Positions 1 through 9,007 of a stretch of DNA of 64,000 nt are shown here, piece after piece. The translations under genes and the position numbers were made by a program. The stretch is from CAWAWP01 sp963841205 (GTDB taxonomy: Bacteria; Chloroflexota; Ktedonobacteria; Ktedonobacterales; JADMIN01). The notes beneath the pieces were generated by a model, which ran no database searches, had not been told where the DNA came from, and saw only the letters and a list, made by a program, of their open reading frames with translations. Position 1 is the stretch's first letter; every line of letters begins with the position of its first letter. The stretch spans positions 1 through 64,000 of the forward strand of contig CAWJCH010000013.1 in the NCBI GenBank assembly GCA_963841205.1, written 5' to 3'.

Positions 1-724
1 CGCTAACAGGGCTGGAGGTCCAGCAGAAGACCGTGGTCGCCTGCGTCGTGCTGAGCGAAGCCGACGGCGCCGTCCGCCAACAGGTGCGCACCTTCGGCAC
101 CATGACGGCCGACCTGCTCGCCCTCAACGACTGGCTCAACGCCTCGGAGGTTGAGCGCGCGGCGATAGAGAGCACCGGCCTCTACTGGCGCCCGGCCTAC
201 AACCTGCTGGAGGCCGACCACGCGATCATCCTCGTCAACGCCCACCACCTGAAGGCGGTGCCGGGCCACAAGACGGACGTCAAGGACGCCGAGTGGCTGG
301 CCGACCTCCTGCGCCACGGCAGGCACGCGGGCGAGCTGCATCCCGCCGGCGCCGATCCGCGCGCTGCGCGAGTTGACGCGCGCGAGTTGACGCGCTACCG
401 CCAAGCGCTGGTGCAGGCGCGCACGCAGGAGGTCAACCGCCTGCACACACTGCCGGAGAGCGCCAATCGCAAGCGCAGTGCCGTCGCCACCGACATCCTC
501 GGTAAGAGCGGACGCGACCTGCTCGACGCGATCTTGGCGGGCGAGCAGGAGCCCGCGGTGCTGGCGGAGTTGGCGCGGGGGCGCCTGCGCGCGAAGCTGC
601 CCCTGCTCCGGCAAGCCCTCCAGAGGGGCGCGTACTGCCCCAGCAGCGCCTGCTCCTGAGCCACGTGCTGCTCTCCAGCGACTTCCTCAGCGACTTCCTC
701 GCGGCGCAGCTCGCCCACCTCGTC

Positions 725-763
725 GCCGACCTCGCCGACCTCGCCGACATCGCCGACATCGCC
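725..763 (+). repeat. 9-bp tandem repeat expansion inside IS110 copy
   Basis: Four units of GCCGACCTC or GCCGACATC in a row, in frame, encode alternating ADL/ADI triplets. The intact IS110 copy has an ordinary helix here that is 9 residues shorter. Confidence 0.85.
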
Positions 764-838
764 GCCGCCTGCGCGCCCGCCGCGGAGGCCGTGGCGCTCC
801 TGGAGACGATCCCCTGCCTCGGCCACACCGCGGCCGTC

Positions 839-877
839 GCCCTCTTCGCCCTCGTCGCCCTCGTCGCCCTCGTCGCC
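839..877 (+). repeat. second 9-bp tandem repeat expansion inside IS110 copy
   Basis: Four units of GCCCTCKTC encode repeated ALV between HTAAVA and EIGTDM. The intact copy goes straight from AVAIVA to EIGTDM, so this copy is longer by 27 bp. Confidence 0.85.
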
Positions 878-1415
878 GAGATCGGCACGGACATGGCGCG
901 CTTCCCCTCCGCCAAGCACCGCGCGTCCTGGGCCGGCCTCTGCCCCGGGAACCAGCAGAGCGCCGGGAAGCGCCTCGGCGGCAAGACGAACCACGGCGAT
1001 ACCTGGCTCAAGGCCGTCCTGGGCGAAGTCGCCTGGTCGATCACGCACACCGCGGATACCTATCTCGTCTCGCCGCCCAGGACCACCGCCTTGCCCACCG
1101 CTGTGGCAAGCTGAAGGCGATCGTCGCCGTCGCCCACCCCTTGATCGTGGCCATCTCCCACATGCTCCGCGACCACAAGCCCTACGTCGACCTCGGCCCG
1201 GACCACTTCGCCCAGCTGGACACCGCGCGACTCCAACGCCACTCCATCCATCGGCTTGCACAACTCGGCTATTCCGTCTCGCTCACTCCCGCGGCCGTCG
1301 CCTGAGGCGCCCGCCACACCACACGATTTTCGGAGGAATGTGATACTCCCCGAAAGCTGGACAGGCTCATACGTTAAAGAAGCAGAGGGCTTTGAATGGG
1401 GAGAAGACACGACGT

Positions 1416-1763
1416 ATGAGCCTGCGAATCGAGCACCGCGAGAGCGGAGGAACCAGCAAACGACCCCGTCGGCGGCATAGCAGCGCCTTCAAGGCGCAGG
1501 TCGCGCTGGAAGCCCTCAAAGGGCAGAAAACCTTGAACGAGCTCGCCAGTGAGTTTGGCGTCCATCCGGTGCAGATCACGCAGTGGAAACGCCAACTCCT
1601 GGATGCCAGCCCGGGTATTTTCGAGAGCGGAGCGGCCAGCCGACGGGAGCGCGAGCAGGAACACCTGGTGGAGCAACTGTACCAGCAGATCGGGCAGCTC
1701 AAGATGGAGGTGGATTGGCTGCAAAAAAAGGGCCTCAGCCGCTGGTCGAGCGGCGGGCACTGA
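1416..1763 (+). CDS. IS3 transposase OrfA (HTH, leucine-zipper protein)
   Basis: Small DNA-binding subunit. Residues 15-75 form the HTH_Tnp_1 helix-turn-helix (HSSAFKAQVALEALKG, LASEFGVHPVQITQWK). A coiled-coil region (HLVEQLYQQIGQLKMEVDWL) leads to the frameshift point. ATG at 1416 is preferred. A TTG at 1392 would add eight residues and has no better ribosome site. In IS3 elements OrfA alone binds the ends and represses, and the OrfAB fusion is the transposase. Confidence 0.8.
   Translation: MSLRIEHRESGGTSKRPRRRHSSAFKAQVALEALKGQKTLNELASEFGVHPVQITQWKRQLLDASPGIFESGAASRREREQEHLVEQLYQQIGQLKMEVDWLQKKGLSRWSSGGH
1724..1730 (+). other. programmed -1 frameshift heptamer A AAA AAG
   Basis: Inside an A7 run and in phase with OrfA (caA AAA AAG). 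Slipping back one base moves ribosomes from OrfA to the OrfB frame and gives LQKKGPQPLVERRA, which is the expected OrfAB junction. This is the classic bacterial -1 slippery sequence used by IS3 elements. Confidence 0.8.
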
Positions 1764-2570
1764 TTGAGCCGACCCACCCGCAGCTGAGTATCGCACGCCA
1801 ATGCGGCCTGGTGGGGCTGGCGCGCTCGAGTTGGTATTATGCGCCCCGCGGAGAAACGGCGGAGAATCTGACCTTGATGCGTCTGCTGGACGAGCAGTAC
1901 ACCAAGACGCCGTTCTATGGCGTGGAGCGCATGACGGCCTGGTTGCGCCAGCAGGGCCAGGAGATCAATCCCAAACGGGTCCGCCGGCTGCTGCGGCTCA
2001 TGGGGCTCGAGGCGCTCTATCCCAAGCCACGCATGAGCATTCCTGTTCCTGGAGAGCGGCGCTATCCCTACTTGTTGCGCGGTCGCACGATCCGCCAGAA
2101 CAATGACGTCTGGAGCACGGACATCACGTACGTGCGGATGCAGCAGGGCTTTCTCTATCTGGTGGCGGTGCTGGATTGGTACAGTCGCTACGTGCTCAGC
2201 TGGCAACTGTCCAATACGCTCGATACCGGCTTCTGTCTCGAGGCGCTCGAACGCCGCGTTGCGCTTCGGGCAGCCGCAGATCTTCAACACGGATCAAGGC
2301 GGCCAGTTCACCAGCGTCGCCTACACGAGCCGGCTGGAACAGGCGGGTATTCAGATCAGTTGGGACGGACGCGGTCGCGCCCTGGATAATGCGTTTGTCG
2401 AACGGCTGTGGCGTTCGGTCAAGTGGGAGGAGGTCTATCTCAAAGATTACCGGACGGTTGCCGAAGCGGTCAGCGGCCTGGACCGCTATTTCCAGTTCTA
2501 CAACCATGAACGGCTCCACCAAGCTCTGGGCTATCAGACACCCGCCCAGGTCTATGGCGTGGCCTCTTAA
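1729..2570 (+). pseudogene. IS3 transposase OrfB, DDE integrase, broken by +1 base
   Basis: Read by -1 frameshift from OrfA. The HTH_21 region and the rve integrase core are clear, with catalytic D in STDITYV, D in NTDQGGQF and E in NAFVERLW. The C-terminal half lies in the next frame. Around 2251..2257 the sequence reads GAACGCCGCGTTGCG where family logic (LERALRFGQPQIF) wants one base fewer, so a single inserted C is the likely lesion. Apart from that change the whole catalytic domain is present. Either a recent inactivation or a sequence error. Confidence 0.8.
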
Positions 2571-2639
2571 CCACCTATACCCTTCGCTTCTTTAACGTCA
2601 TTTGCGCCGAATACTGTCCAAACATTGGGGAGTACCTCA

Positions 2640-3025
2640 GAGGAGGTCCCCCCCAGCCGCGCCTTGCCCATCATCGCATCCGCCGCTTGCCATTCCCAGT
2701 CCACGCCCCCCAGCTCGGCGCAGTGGTCCACCAGCGTGGCCCAGAGGCGCTCAAAGAGGCCCAGGCGGACCCAGCGCTGGAAGGTCCGGTGCACCGAACT
2801 GTCATCGGGGAAGCGCTCAGGCAATTGGTTCCATTGGCAGCCGCTGCGCATGCGAAAGAGGATCGCATCCAGCGTCCGACGCGCCTCCACACGCGGTCGT
2901 CCTGTCGGCTTGGGCGGATCTATCTCTGCCAGGATCGGCGCGATGACGCCCCACAACGCATCCGAGACGGTCCAGATCGTCGCCAGCTCATTCCAATTGG
3001 GCCGCACTTTGCGTGGTCGTCCCAT
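2640..3025 (-). pseudogene. IS5-family transposase, N-terminal half only
   Basis: The protein begins MGRPRKVRPNWNELATIW and contains the DUF4096-type region (RMRSGCQWNQLPERFPDDSSVHRTFQRW), ending at DAMMGKARLGG. There the IS3 right end begins, so the catalytic remainder is absent. The start is preceded by GAGGTGC. Beyond 3025 the upstream flank ends near 3100 with a TAATTACTTAG stretch that resembles an IS5-type terminal repeat. The missing half is not found on the other side of the IS3 copy. Confidence 0.8.
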
Positions 3026-3178
3026 CGCGCACCTCCTCGCCGGTCATCGCTCCTTTCCACACTCTACCGCACCACAGCCTGTTCTGAGATAATTACTTAG
3101 TGGCTTTCCCTCTGGGCGAGCGAGATAACCCGATAAGAAACTGAGCGGCCGGACTAATGTGCGCGGCGAGCGAGCGGC

Positions 3179-3202
3179 GGCAGCAATGTTGGCAGCAGAG
3201 CC
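3179..3202 (+). repeat. GGCAGC-type paired repeat, copy 1
   Basis: Two GGCAGC cores 12 bp apart followed by AGAGCC, about 100 bp before a tRNA-Trp scar. A near match stands at 13667..13691, also about 100 bp before a tRNA-Trp scar, and a shorter one at 17256..17277. The spacing is compatible with integrase arm-binding sites (inference). Confidence 0.5.
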
Positions 3203-3303
3203 GTGGAACTGAACGGAACGGTACGGAACACTAGACCCGCTGCAGGGCGGAATTTAACGATCATCGGAACGCACTGGGACGGAATGGAACGGGCCGCCGC
3301 AAT

Positions 3304-3347
3304 CTCCAAAACCGCAGGTTGCAGGTTCGATTCCTGTCCCACCTGCC
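3304..3347 (+). repeat. tRNA-Trp 3'-half scar (att-like), copy A
   Basis: 44 bp starting in the anticodon loop (CTCCAAA, anticodon CCA = Trp), then the anticodon-stem 3' strand ACCGC, variable loop, T arm (GCAGGTTCGATTCCTGT) and acceptor 3' strand CCCACCT plus G. No 5' half is present, so this is not a tRNA gene. The same 44 bp occur at 20052, 31008 and 32017. Such partial copies are left when tyrosine-recombinase islands integrate into a tRNA gene. Confidence 0.8.
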
Positions 3348-3570
3348 CTGAATTCAAGCGGATTCGTGCTCCTTACTAGGGGCAACGAAAGTCGGTTTGC
3401 CCCCAATTCTGCCCCCAATTTATGGGCGGCGATGAATAGTATTGGTTTCTAGGAGCTAACGGGAAGGAGGACTGAGCCATGTGCACCATACACGCTATGC
3501 TCGTGTCCTCCCGTGATAGCTATTTGAGCTGATCCCGGAGCGGACAGGGCACTTCCAGAGGGAGAATGCC

Positions 3571-4503
3571 TTGACTCTGCATCAGCACGATTTAACTATG
3601 CGCCCGATCACCGGGCATGATGAGTTGGACCTATTCAACAGTTTGCCGTATGTACTCAACGATGAGGTCTCTGGCGACTTGGCAGGTGGTCGCCGCCGCC
3701 CGGAATGGCTGTGGCTCGCCCTACGCGGTGATCGCGTTGTGGCCCGGGCCGGATGGTGGTCGCTGCCTGGAGATCAGCACCCGCTGCTGATGGACATCTT
3801 CGATATCGACGGCGACACCGACGACGGCGTGCAGTTGCTGAAGGCTGCACTGCCCGCGGTGGTCCCTGCGGGCACGATACCCCCAGAGTACGGCCGGTTC
3901 CTCCCTGCGGATTGGCGCGACCAACAACACATCCGGGAGGCGGTCAGCGATCGGATGGGGGCACTTGAACGCGTCGGAGCAAAGCTTCTCGTCGAACGGC
4001 TGCGCCTGGAGTGGCGACCCGGTACGCCTATCGCCGAACTCAGCGGGCGACTCACCTTCCGTCAAGTTGACAACCCAGGCGAACTCATCGAACTCATGAC
4101 GCTCGTGCTGGATGGCACGCTCGACGCGCACAGTCGCGACGACCTAACCCGCATGACCCCCAGTCAGGCTGCGCAGGAGCAGTACCAATATGAACTTGAG
4201 CGCTACCCCAGCCCGCATGAGTGGTGGCGGATCGCGACGTTGCAGGACGGAGAACCGGTGGGATTTGTGATCCCCGCGCATAACGGATACAACCCGACCA
4301 TCGCGTACATCGGCGTGGTGCCAGCACATCGCGGCCATGGCTTTATTCACGATGTGTTGGCCGCGGGTACAGGCATCCTCGCCGCGCAGAACATACCATT
4401 GATCCGGGCTTCCACTGACGTCGGAAACACACCAATGGCTGCGGCCTTCGCCTTGGCTGGCTATGTCACCTTCGAGCGCCAGATCGACATGATCTGGCGA
4501 TGA
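3571..4503 (+). CDS. GNAT-family N-acetyltransferase
   Basis: 310-residue protein likely to move an acetyl group from acetyl-CoA to an unknown small substrate in the cytosol. The C-terminal GNAT core is readable: EWWRIATLQDGEPVGFVIP (beta strands), TIAYIGVVPAHRGHGF (acetyl-CoA-binding loop, related to the Q/RxxGxG/A signature), and NTPMAAAFALAGYVTFERQ (the late N-x-x-M...GF/Y-type motif). The N-terminal 170 residues may be a second, degenerate GNAT fold. The TTG start at 3571 is chosen because GGGAG lies six bases upstream. ATG at 3598 is the alternative. The gene stands alone between islands and IS elements. Confidence 0.8.
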   Translation: MTLHQHDLTMRPITGHDELDLFNSLPYVLNDEVSGDLAGGRRRPEWLWLALRGDRVVARAGWWSLPGDQHPLLMDIFDIDGDTDDGVQLLKAALPAVVPAGTIPPEYGRFLPADWRDQQHIREAVSDRMGALERVGAKLLVERLRLEWRPGTPIAELSGRLTFRQVDNPGELIELMTLVLDGTLDAHSRDDLTRMTPSQAAQEQYQYELERYPSPHEWWRIATLQDGEPVGFVIPAHNGYNPTIAYIGVVPAHRGHGFIHDVLAAGTGILAAQNIPLIRASTDVGNTPMAAAFALAGYVTFERQIDMIWR

Positions 4504-4633
4504 TCACACAGTGCTAGACCTCGACGTTCATCAGTGGGCAATCAGTTGCCGCAGATTGGTCGCCGGATGAGAGCACTGTCGCCTAGTCCGTTGCTTCGGT
4601 AGGTGGCATGGGATGGCTCCCGGATGCAGAGTT

Positions 4634-6128
4634 AGCTTACCCTTTAACCCACAGCAAGGTGACGGCAACCAGAGCGATTGCCAGCACAAGATCGAATTGT
4701 GGCAGTCTGGGATGGGTTACGGCGTCAATTTGACCGCTGGGAAGCGTTTGGCGGGTGGAGAACGCGTGCCCAGGGGTCGCCCCGGCGAGCGTCCGCAGGG
4801 TTGTGGCGCGTTCACGGGGCTCCCTAGGTGCGAGAGAAGCTGCGAAAAGCCGCGGCGCACGCGGGCAGGGGTACGCCGGTCGGGTGGCAGCGGTGGTTGC
4901 CAGGGTAAGCGCACTTCGGCGACCGTGTCGCGCGCCAAGCGCAGTTGGACGTCGGCCAAGATCAAGAGCCAGGTCCACCGGTCAGCGGCGTCGGGTGAGC
5001 GGAGTTTGGGCGTCGTCCACTGCAGCGTTTGCGTGAAAAAGCGGCAGGGGTGTTCGATCGAGAAGCGGGCTGTGTAGGCTCGCCAGCGTTCGGCCACATC
5101 GGGTGGAGTGGGCCCAAACCACCAGAACCAGAGCGGCTGAAGGGTCTTGGTAGGTCGTGGCAGGCGCTCGACTTCCAGACGAATGAGCGTCCCGCGGACC
5201 AGGGGCCGAGGTTGGCGCGTCCCCCGTGTGGCGTGGCGCTGTGGAACTGCATGCAGCCCGCTCCAGGCCTGGAGGCGCACCTGTCCGTACGGGAGATCAG
5301 TCGCGGTCCCCCTGTCGGTTGGCACCGGCCAAGTCGTCGGATCGTCGCAGACCACCTTCGCACCATGACGCCGCGGTCGCCCGGTCACCGGCTGGGAAGG
5401 GGGGTCGGCAGAGCAGCAGCGCCCGGCGCGCAAGCGGACCAGAAGACCGACCCCGTGGTCGGCCAAGGCTTGGCTGAGGTGCATCGGCTCGTCGCCCGCG
5501 TCAAAGGGGAAGATAGGCAGCGCAGTGGAGGGTGGCGCCTGCGCCTGCCACGAGCGAATCGGCTCGGCCGCCACCAGGTGCATGTGCTCGCCAGGAATGA
5601 TCCGGCGGACCCGCAGTGGCGCGCTCCACCTCGCGCAGCGGTGCGGGAGGTGGACCAACCAGGAGGAGTTCCAGCCGGCCACACTGGGCTGGCCATGGGC
5701 ATGCCGGTAGGGGTGGTGCTAGTCGCCGCGATCGGGGCTGGTCTCGGCATCGCAGCGCGGCCAGACGCTCGCGTCGACGGCAAACCACGTCGTCTGCGGT
5801 TCCAGTGGAGAGGATGCCACCAGGCGTTCGAGACGTGCCAGGTCCATGGTCCCGGCGTTGAGCGCATCGTAGAGCCTGCCCCACCCGCGTTGGCCACTGG
5901 GAGCCAGGCTCAGATGCGCCGGCGTTTCGAGGGTCGGCGCGCTCAGCACAGCGTCGAGCGCTTCGAAGAGCGCCTCGCGCCGCAGCGTCAAGAGCGGGTA
6001 CACTTGACGACGGAAGGCTCGCAGCGCTTCCCATTCTGGTGTCTTCATAGCCAGCAGGATGGGCGCTCGAGCCTCTTCTGGTCCCCTCCTCTTTGGGCGA
6101 TCCCTTGCTGTGGGTTAAAGGGTAAGCT
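4634..6128 (-). mobile_element. insertion sequence with perfect 25-bp inverted ends
   Basis: AGCTTACCCTTTAACCCACA... at 4634..4658 is exactly inverted at 6104..6128. TTAG stands next to each end and could be a 4-bp target duplication. One transposase gene is coded on the minus strand. A remnant with the same right end and the first third of the gene lies at 50218..50548. Confidence 0.85.
4717..6048 (-). pseudogene. IS4/IS701-like DDE transposase with one in-frame TAG
   Basis: One frame stays open from MKTPEWEALRAF to PPAKRFPAVKLTP except for TAG at 5719..5721 (codon 110). Family features: DALFDL-like N-terminus (REALFEALDAVL), VDASVWPRCDAETSPDRG, HGQPSVAGW, FPFDAGDEP, RPRRHGAK, PLWFWWFGP and an FSIEH catalytic-Glu region. 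The stop falls in SPDRGD*HHPYRHA, where related transposases have tyrosine. No other lesion was found, so the gene is either freshly inactivated or read through. An alternative start inside the second half (5682) would give a protein without the first catalytic Asp. Confidence 0.75.
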
Positions 6129-6158
6129 TAGAGCGCAAGCAAACCGGGCTCCCTTCCC

Positions 6159-6919
6159 TCACCCGACAACCATGCGGAACACTTCGAAGTCGACGCACTG
6201 GCAGGTGACCGCTCCGTCGCTCGCGAAGATGCCCGCACGCCCCTGGGGGGGGCGTCGTCGTGGTAGACGCCCACGAAGTGGTAGTTGATGAGGAAGGCGT
6301 ACTCGTCACCCCGCACGAGCGCCGTCAGCAAGTTGTTCGTGTTGGCGCGCCGCTCGATCCGGTCGCTGAAGGTAGGGGTCTGCAGATAGGCCCACCCACC
6401 GTGCGTGTGCTCGCGCACCGACCACATCCCGGACGCCTGATTCAAGCCGAACACGACCATGTCCCCCGTGGCGGAGTCGGCGCGCAGGACGAGACCCGTC
6501 TCAGCCGTAGCACCCGCGCCGAACTGGAACATCCAGAGATCGACCTCGGCGTCGCGATACGTATACGGGGCGAGCCCGACCATTGGCTCGCCGCTCGTCC
6601 CACCCTCGAGCACCGGCGTGTAGGCGACGAAGGCGGTTCGCTTGTAGGTGCGGCCACCGTCCTTGCTTACGAGCCACGCCTGATCGGTGCCAGCCATCCC
6701 CTCGCGGTAGAGCTGCTGCAGGCCGCCGGGTATGGTGTGGTCGCGGACATACAAGCCCTCATAATAGGAGGCCTGCCAGGCGCGGTAGCCGAGGACGCCA
6801 GCGACGAGCACGACCACGGCCAGCACCGCAAGCGTCAGCGCGCGTCGCGGCGTGAGCGCGCGCCGCAGCCCCAATACCCCCTGCCAGCCTTCGAGGCACC
6901 ATCTCCTCGTTCGCCCCAT
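6159..6919 (-). pseudogene. membrane-anchored LamG/DUF1080-like domain protein, C-terminal frameshift
   Basis: One transmembrane helix (LTLAVLAVVVLVAGVLGYRAW) follows a basic cytoplasmic segment. The exported part has a jelly-roll-like pattern (DLWMFQFGAGATAETGLVLR, NLLTALVRGDEYAFLINY). The ATG at 6919 is preferred because GGGGAG precedes it. An upstream ATG at 6961 has no ribosome site. The frame breaks in a run of eight C (minus strand) near 6246..6254. Adding one C continues as DAPPQGRAGIFASDGAVTC and ends RMVVG at 6159, the expected closing strand of the domain. As deposited the frame runs on into the neighbouring IS end. Likely role: extracellular carbohydrate or ligand binding (inference from fold pattern). 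Confidence 0.65.
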
Positions 6920-7004
6920 CTTCACTCCCCTGCCCAACGCATCAGCGCCAATTCGCGACACCTACTCACCAAGTATGCAGCTGCAGTGTGCGCTGTCAAG
7001 GCGA

Positions 7005-8475
7005 TGGGTAGCAAGTCAGCCCAACGCAGGATAGAGAGGGCGACCGGTGAAGACGGTCTGCAAGGCGGCGAAGAGCGGCTGGCCCTGCTTGCGCAAGGTC
7101 GCCAAATACCCGCGGAGCCGCGCGAACGCCTCCGCGCCGGGATCGCTGCGGAAGCAGCCTGACACTTTTTGCTGCGTCTTCAGCGTCCGCAGGTCGCGCT
7201 CGGCTTGGTTGTTGTCGAAGGGGATCGTCAGGTCGGCGAGGAAGGCCAGCACCTGCTCCTGGCCGAGCCACAGGCGCTCCAAGAGGTTGCGCGCCGGCGA
7301 CTGCTTGACGCGCCCGCGCTGATGGGGACGGCGCGCGGGCGGCGGGTTGGCCGCGTGTCCGGCGGCGAGGAGGGCCTGATAGCGCGTCACGAACGCCGTA
7401 TGGATGGCGGCCGGCAGCTGGCCGTGGCCCACCGAGCGCGCCTGCTCGACGGCGGTTTTCATCTCCAGCAGCAGCGCCTTCATCTCGGTGGCCCACGGCT
7501 GCTGGTACTGCTCCTCCAGGAAGGTCAACTCGCGCAGGTGGTGGATGTTGCAGAGCGCGTGGCGGCAGCGCGTGTACCGCCGATACGTCGTGAAGCCGTC
7601 ATGCATGCTCACCCCGGTAGAGGTGGGCAGGATCCCCATGGCGTCGGTCGCCTCGCTGCCGCGCGTGGCGTGCACCGCGTAGCGCGTCAGCGTCGGCGTG
7701 CTCGCCACGTGCACCCAGGCCAGCTTCCCACCCCGCCGCACGCCGGTCTCGTCGCTGTGCAGCACCGGCGCTCGCTGCAACGCCGCCGTCAGCTGCGCCT
7801 CGACCGGCGCCAGCGTCGCCGACGCCTGCTGGATCCAGCGCACCAGCGTCCCCCGGCCCAGGCGCACGCCGACCAGGTCGCGCAGCAGTTGCTGCACGCG
7901 CCCCAGCGGCACCAGCTGCTCCTCCACCAGATACACCGTCAGCGCGCGCAGCTGCGGCCCCTACTGCGCCCGGCTTGGCGCCGCCGCCGGGAACGTGCCC
8001 ACGCTCACCGCCTGGCACTGCCCACAGCGCAGGTGCAGCGCCTGGTGCTCCGTCACGAACAGCCGCACCAGCGGCACCTCCTGCACCTGGCGCCGCTCGC
8101 GACCCACCACCGCCGCCCCGTCGAGGTCGGCCTGGCATACCGGGCAGACCGCCGGCCGGTGCTCCACCACCGCGTCGGGCGTCGCCACCAGATGCAGCGT
8201 CTCCCCGCGGTGGCCCAGCTGCCCGCCGGCCTTCTTGCCGCTCGGCTTGCGCAGGCTCTTCGTCTTGCGCTTCAGCCCATCCGTGGAAGGCGGCTTGCCG
8301 CTGTTGTGGCTATCCTTGGCCAGCCGGGCCTCCAACTCCTGCACGCGGGCCAGCAGATCACGCACCTGCGCGTGCAGCGCGGCGTTCTCGGCTTCCAGTT
8401 CGGCATTTCGAGCTTCCAGTGTCATGCCTCAATGCTCCACTTGCTCCGCAACACGGCCTGACCTACTACGGCGAT
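7005..8475 (-). mobile_element. IS66-family insertion sequence (single-gene type)
   Basis: The transposase gene (7016..8425, minus) is flanked by imperfect ends: GCAAGTCAGCCCAACGC near 7012 and, reading inward from 8475, GTAGGTCAGGCCGTGTTGC. No tnpA/tnpB accessory genes are present, as in the single-ORF IS66 subgroup. The exact borders are approximate. Confidence 0.65.
7016..8425 (-). pseudogene. IS66 transposase with one in-frame TAG
   Basis: Coiled-coil N-terminus (EARNAELEAENAALHAQVRDLL), the SHNSGKPPSTDG motif, a zinc-binding pair (CPVCQADL, LRCGQCQ) and the DDE core: HSDETGVR, SMHDGFTTY, CNIHHLREL and FDNNQAERDLR. The frame is continuous except for TAG at 7961..7963 (codon 155). It sits in AQ*GPQLRALTVYL where IS66 proteins have QYGP, so a tyrosine codon has become amber. 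Length otherwise matches the family. Either inactive or dependent on readthrough. Confidence 0.85.
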
Positions 8476-9007
8476 GGGGGAGAGGATGAGGTGCAGAGTG
8501 CGCGGACCTGCCGATCCCATCGGTGCGCAGGGGTGACGGCTGGACTACAGGCAGTTCCAGAACCCTTCATGCCCTCGAAACGTGTTATTCTTAGGCGGCT
8601 CCCAGCTTCGAAGGAGAAACACCGGTGGATGCACACGGGCTTTTTCTTTTGCTGACAGCACGTGGCAGAGCGAAAACTGGCTCTTCTGCTGCCAACAGCC
8701 GATGGTGTGCCTCGGCAACTGGACGGCCGGTGACTTCGAGCGGCATTCCGGTGAGGGGAAGGGACGCGCCCTCGTCGATGTCGTGATGCCGGATGCGGTT
8801 GACTGGCTCTGGCGCCGCAGTGACGCGGGCATCTACGTCTTTCGCTGTCCAAACTGCGGTCGATTAGGCAGCCACTGGGACAATGATTAGGCAGAGCACA
8901 GCGATAGAGAACTGCCCGCCGTTCACGTGTGTTTTGAAACCACCTGTAAGTGTGTCCTCTTGGCCTTTCCATAAGCGGTCACGTGGCTGGCGGGCGGCAA
9001 GGATAAC
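8476..9007. other. intergenic region with a possible small gene
   Basis: Mostly unassigned sequence between the IS66 element and the esterase gene. The only candidate is the ORF at 8582..8890 listed separately. Confidence 0.4.
8582..8890 (+). CDS. hypothetical 102-residue protein with CPNC motif
   Basis: Not recognised. The last 40 residues (VDWLWRRSDAGIYVFRCPNCGRLGSHWDND) look protein-like, with one CxxC pair, and the upstream part has GNWTAGDF. The first 30 residues are low quality and ATG 8702 is an equally possible start. No clear ribosome site was found. It could be the tail of a lost gene. Confidence 0.3.
   Translation: MLFLGGSQLRRRNTGGCTRAFSFADSTWQSENWLFCCQQPMVCLGNWTAGDFERHSGEGKGRALVDVVMPDAVDWLWRRSDAGIYVFRCPNCGRLGSHWDND

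Larger units (their letters stand above)
1..1305 (+). pseudogene. IS110-family transposase, decayed copy, 5' end cut by window
   Basis: The protein can be followed in three forward frames: the DEDD half (to about 659), the C-terminal Transposase_20-like half (about 665..1080), and the last 75 residues (about 1080..1305). It aligns almost end to end with the intact copy at 14087..15322. The first catalytic Asp (GLDVHQ in the intact copy) reads GLEVQQ here. The later IESTGLYW and KTDVKDAEWLADLL motifs are kept. There are frameshifts near 360, 655 and 1080. Near 365..395 a 14-bp tandem duplication restores an earlier shift, and two 9-bp repeat tracts each lengthen the protein by 9 residues. The IS110 right end (GATTTTCGGAGGAA) is followed directly by the IS3 element. 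It is not expected to be active. Confidence 0.9.
1339..2639 (+). mobile_element. IS3-family insertion sequence, 1.3 kb
   Basis: Ends are inverted repeats that begin TG(5 nt)ACTCCCC: TGTGATACTCCCC at 1339 and TGAGGTACTCCCC reading inward from 2639. A shared GGACAG follows, and further in GTTAAAGAAGC. Two overlapping ORFs and an A AAA AAG slippery heptamer are typical of the family. The left flank is the end of an IS110 element and the right flank is the middle of an IS5 transposase gene. The 3-bp flanks (GAA and GAG) do not match, so the element probably lies at a recombination junction, not a simple insertion. Confidence 0.85.
3026..3570. other. intergenic stretch with island attachment scars
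   Basis: No credible gene. It holds the IS5 5' flank, a GGCAGC double repeat (3179..3202), a tRNA-Trp 3'-half copy (3304..3347), and a doubled GCCCCCAATT(CT) stretch near 3401..3420. A reverse-strand ORF over the tRNA scar is the familiar false protein produced by antisense tRNA sequence. Confidence 0.6.

Noticed and set aside
725..877. CRISPR or other array
   Set aside because: The units are contiguous 9-bp coding repeats without spacers inside an IS110 gene. No spaced direct-repeat array was seen anywhere in the window.
395..1261. Long reverse or alternative-frame ORFs in the IS110, IS66, IS256 and ISL3 genes
   Set aside because: High GC keeps antisense frames open; these translate to Arg/Ala/Pro-rich sequence without family motifs.
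3304..3347. A tRNA-Trp gene
   Set aside because: Only the half from anticodon loop to acceptor 3' strand is present at all four sites; no D arm or 5' acceptor strand (AGGTGGG) lies upstream.
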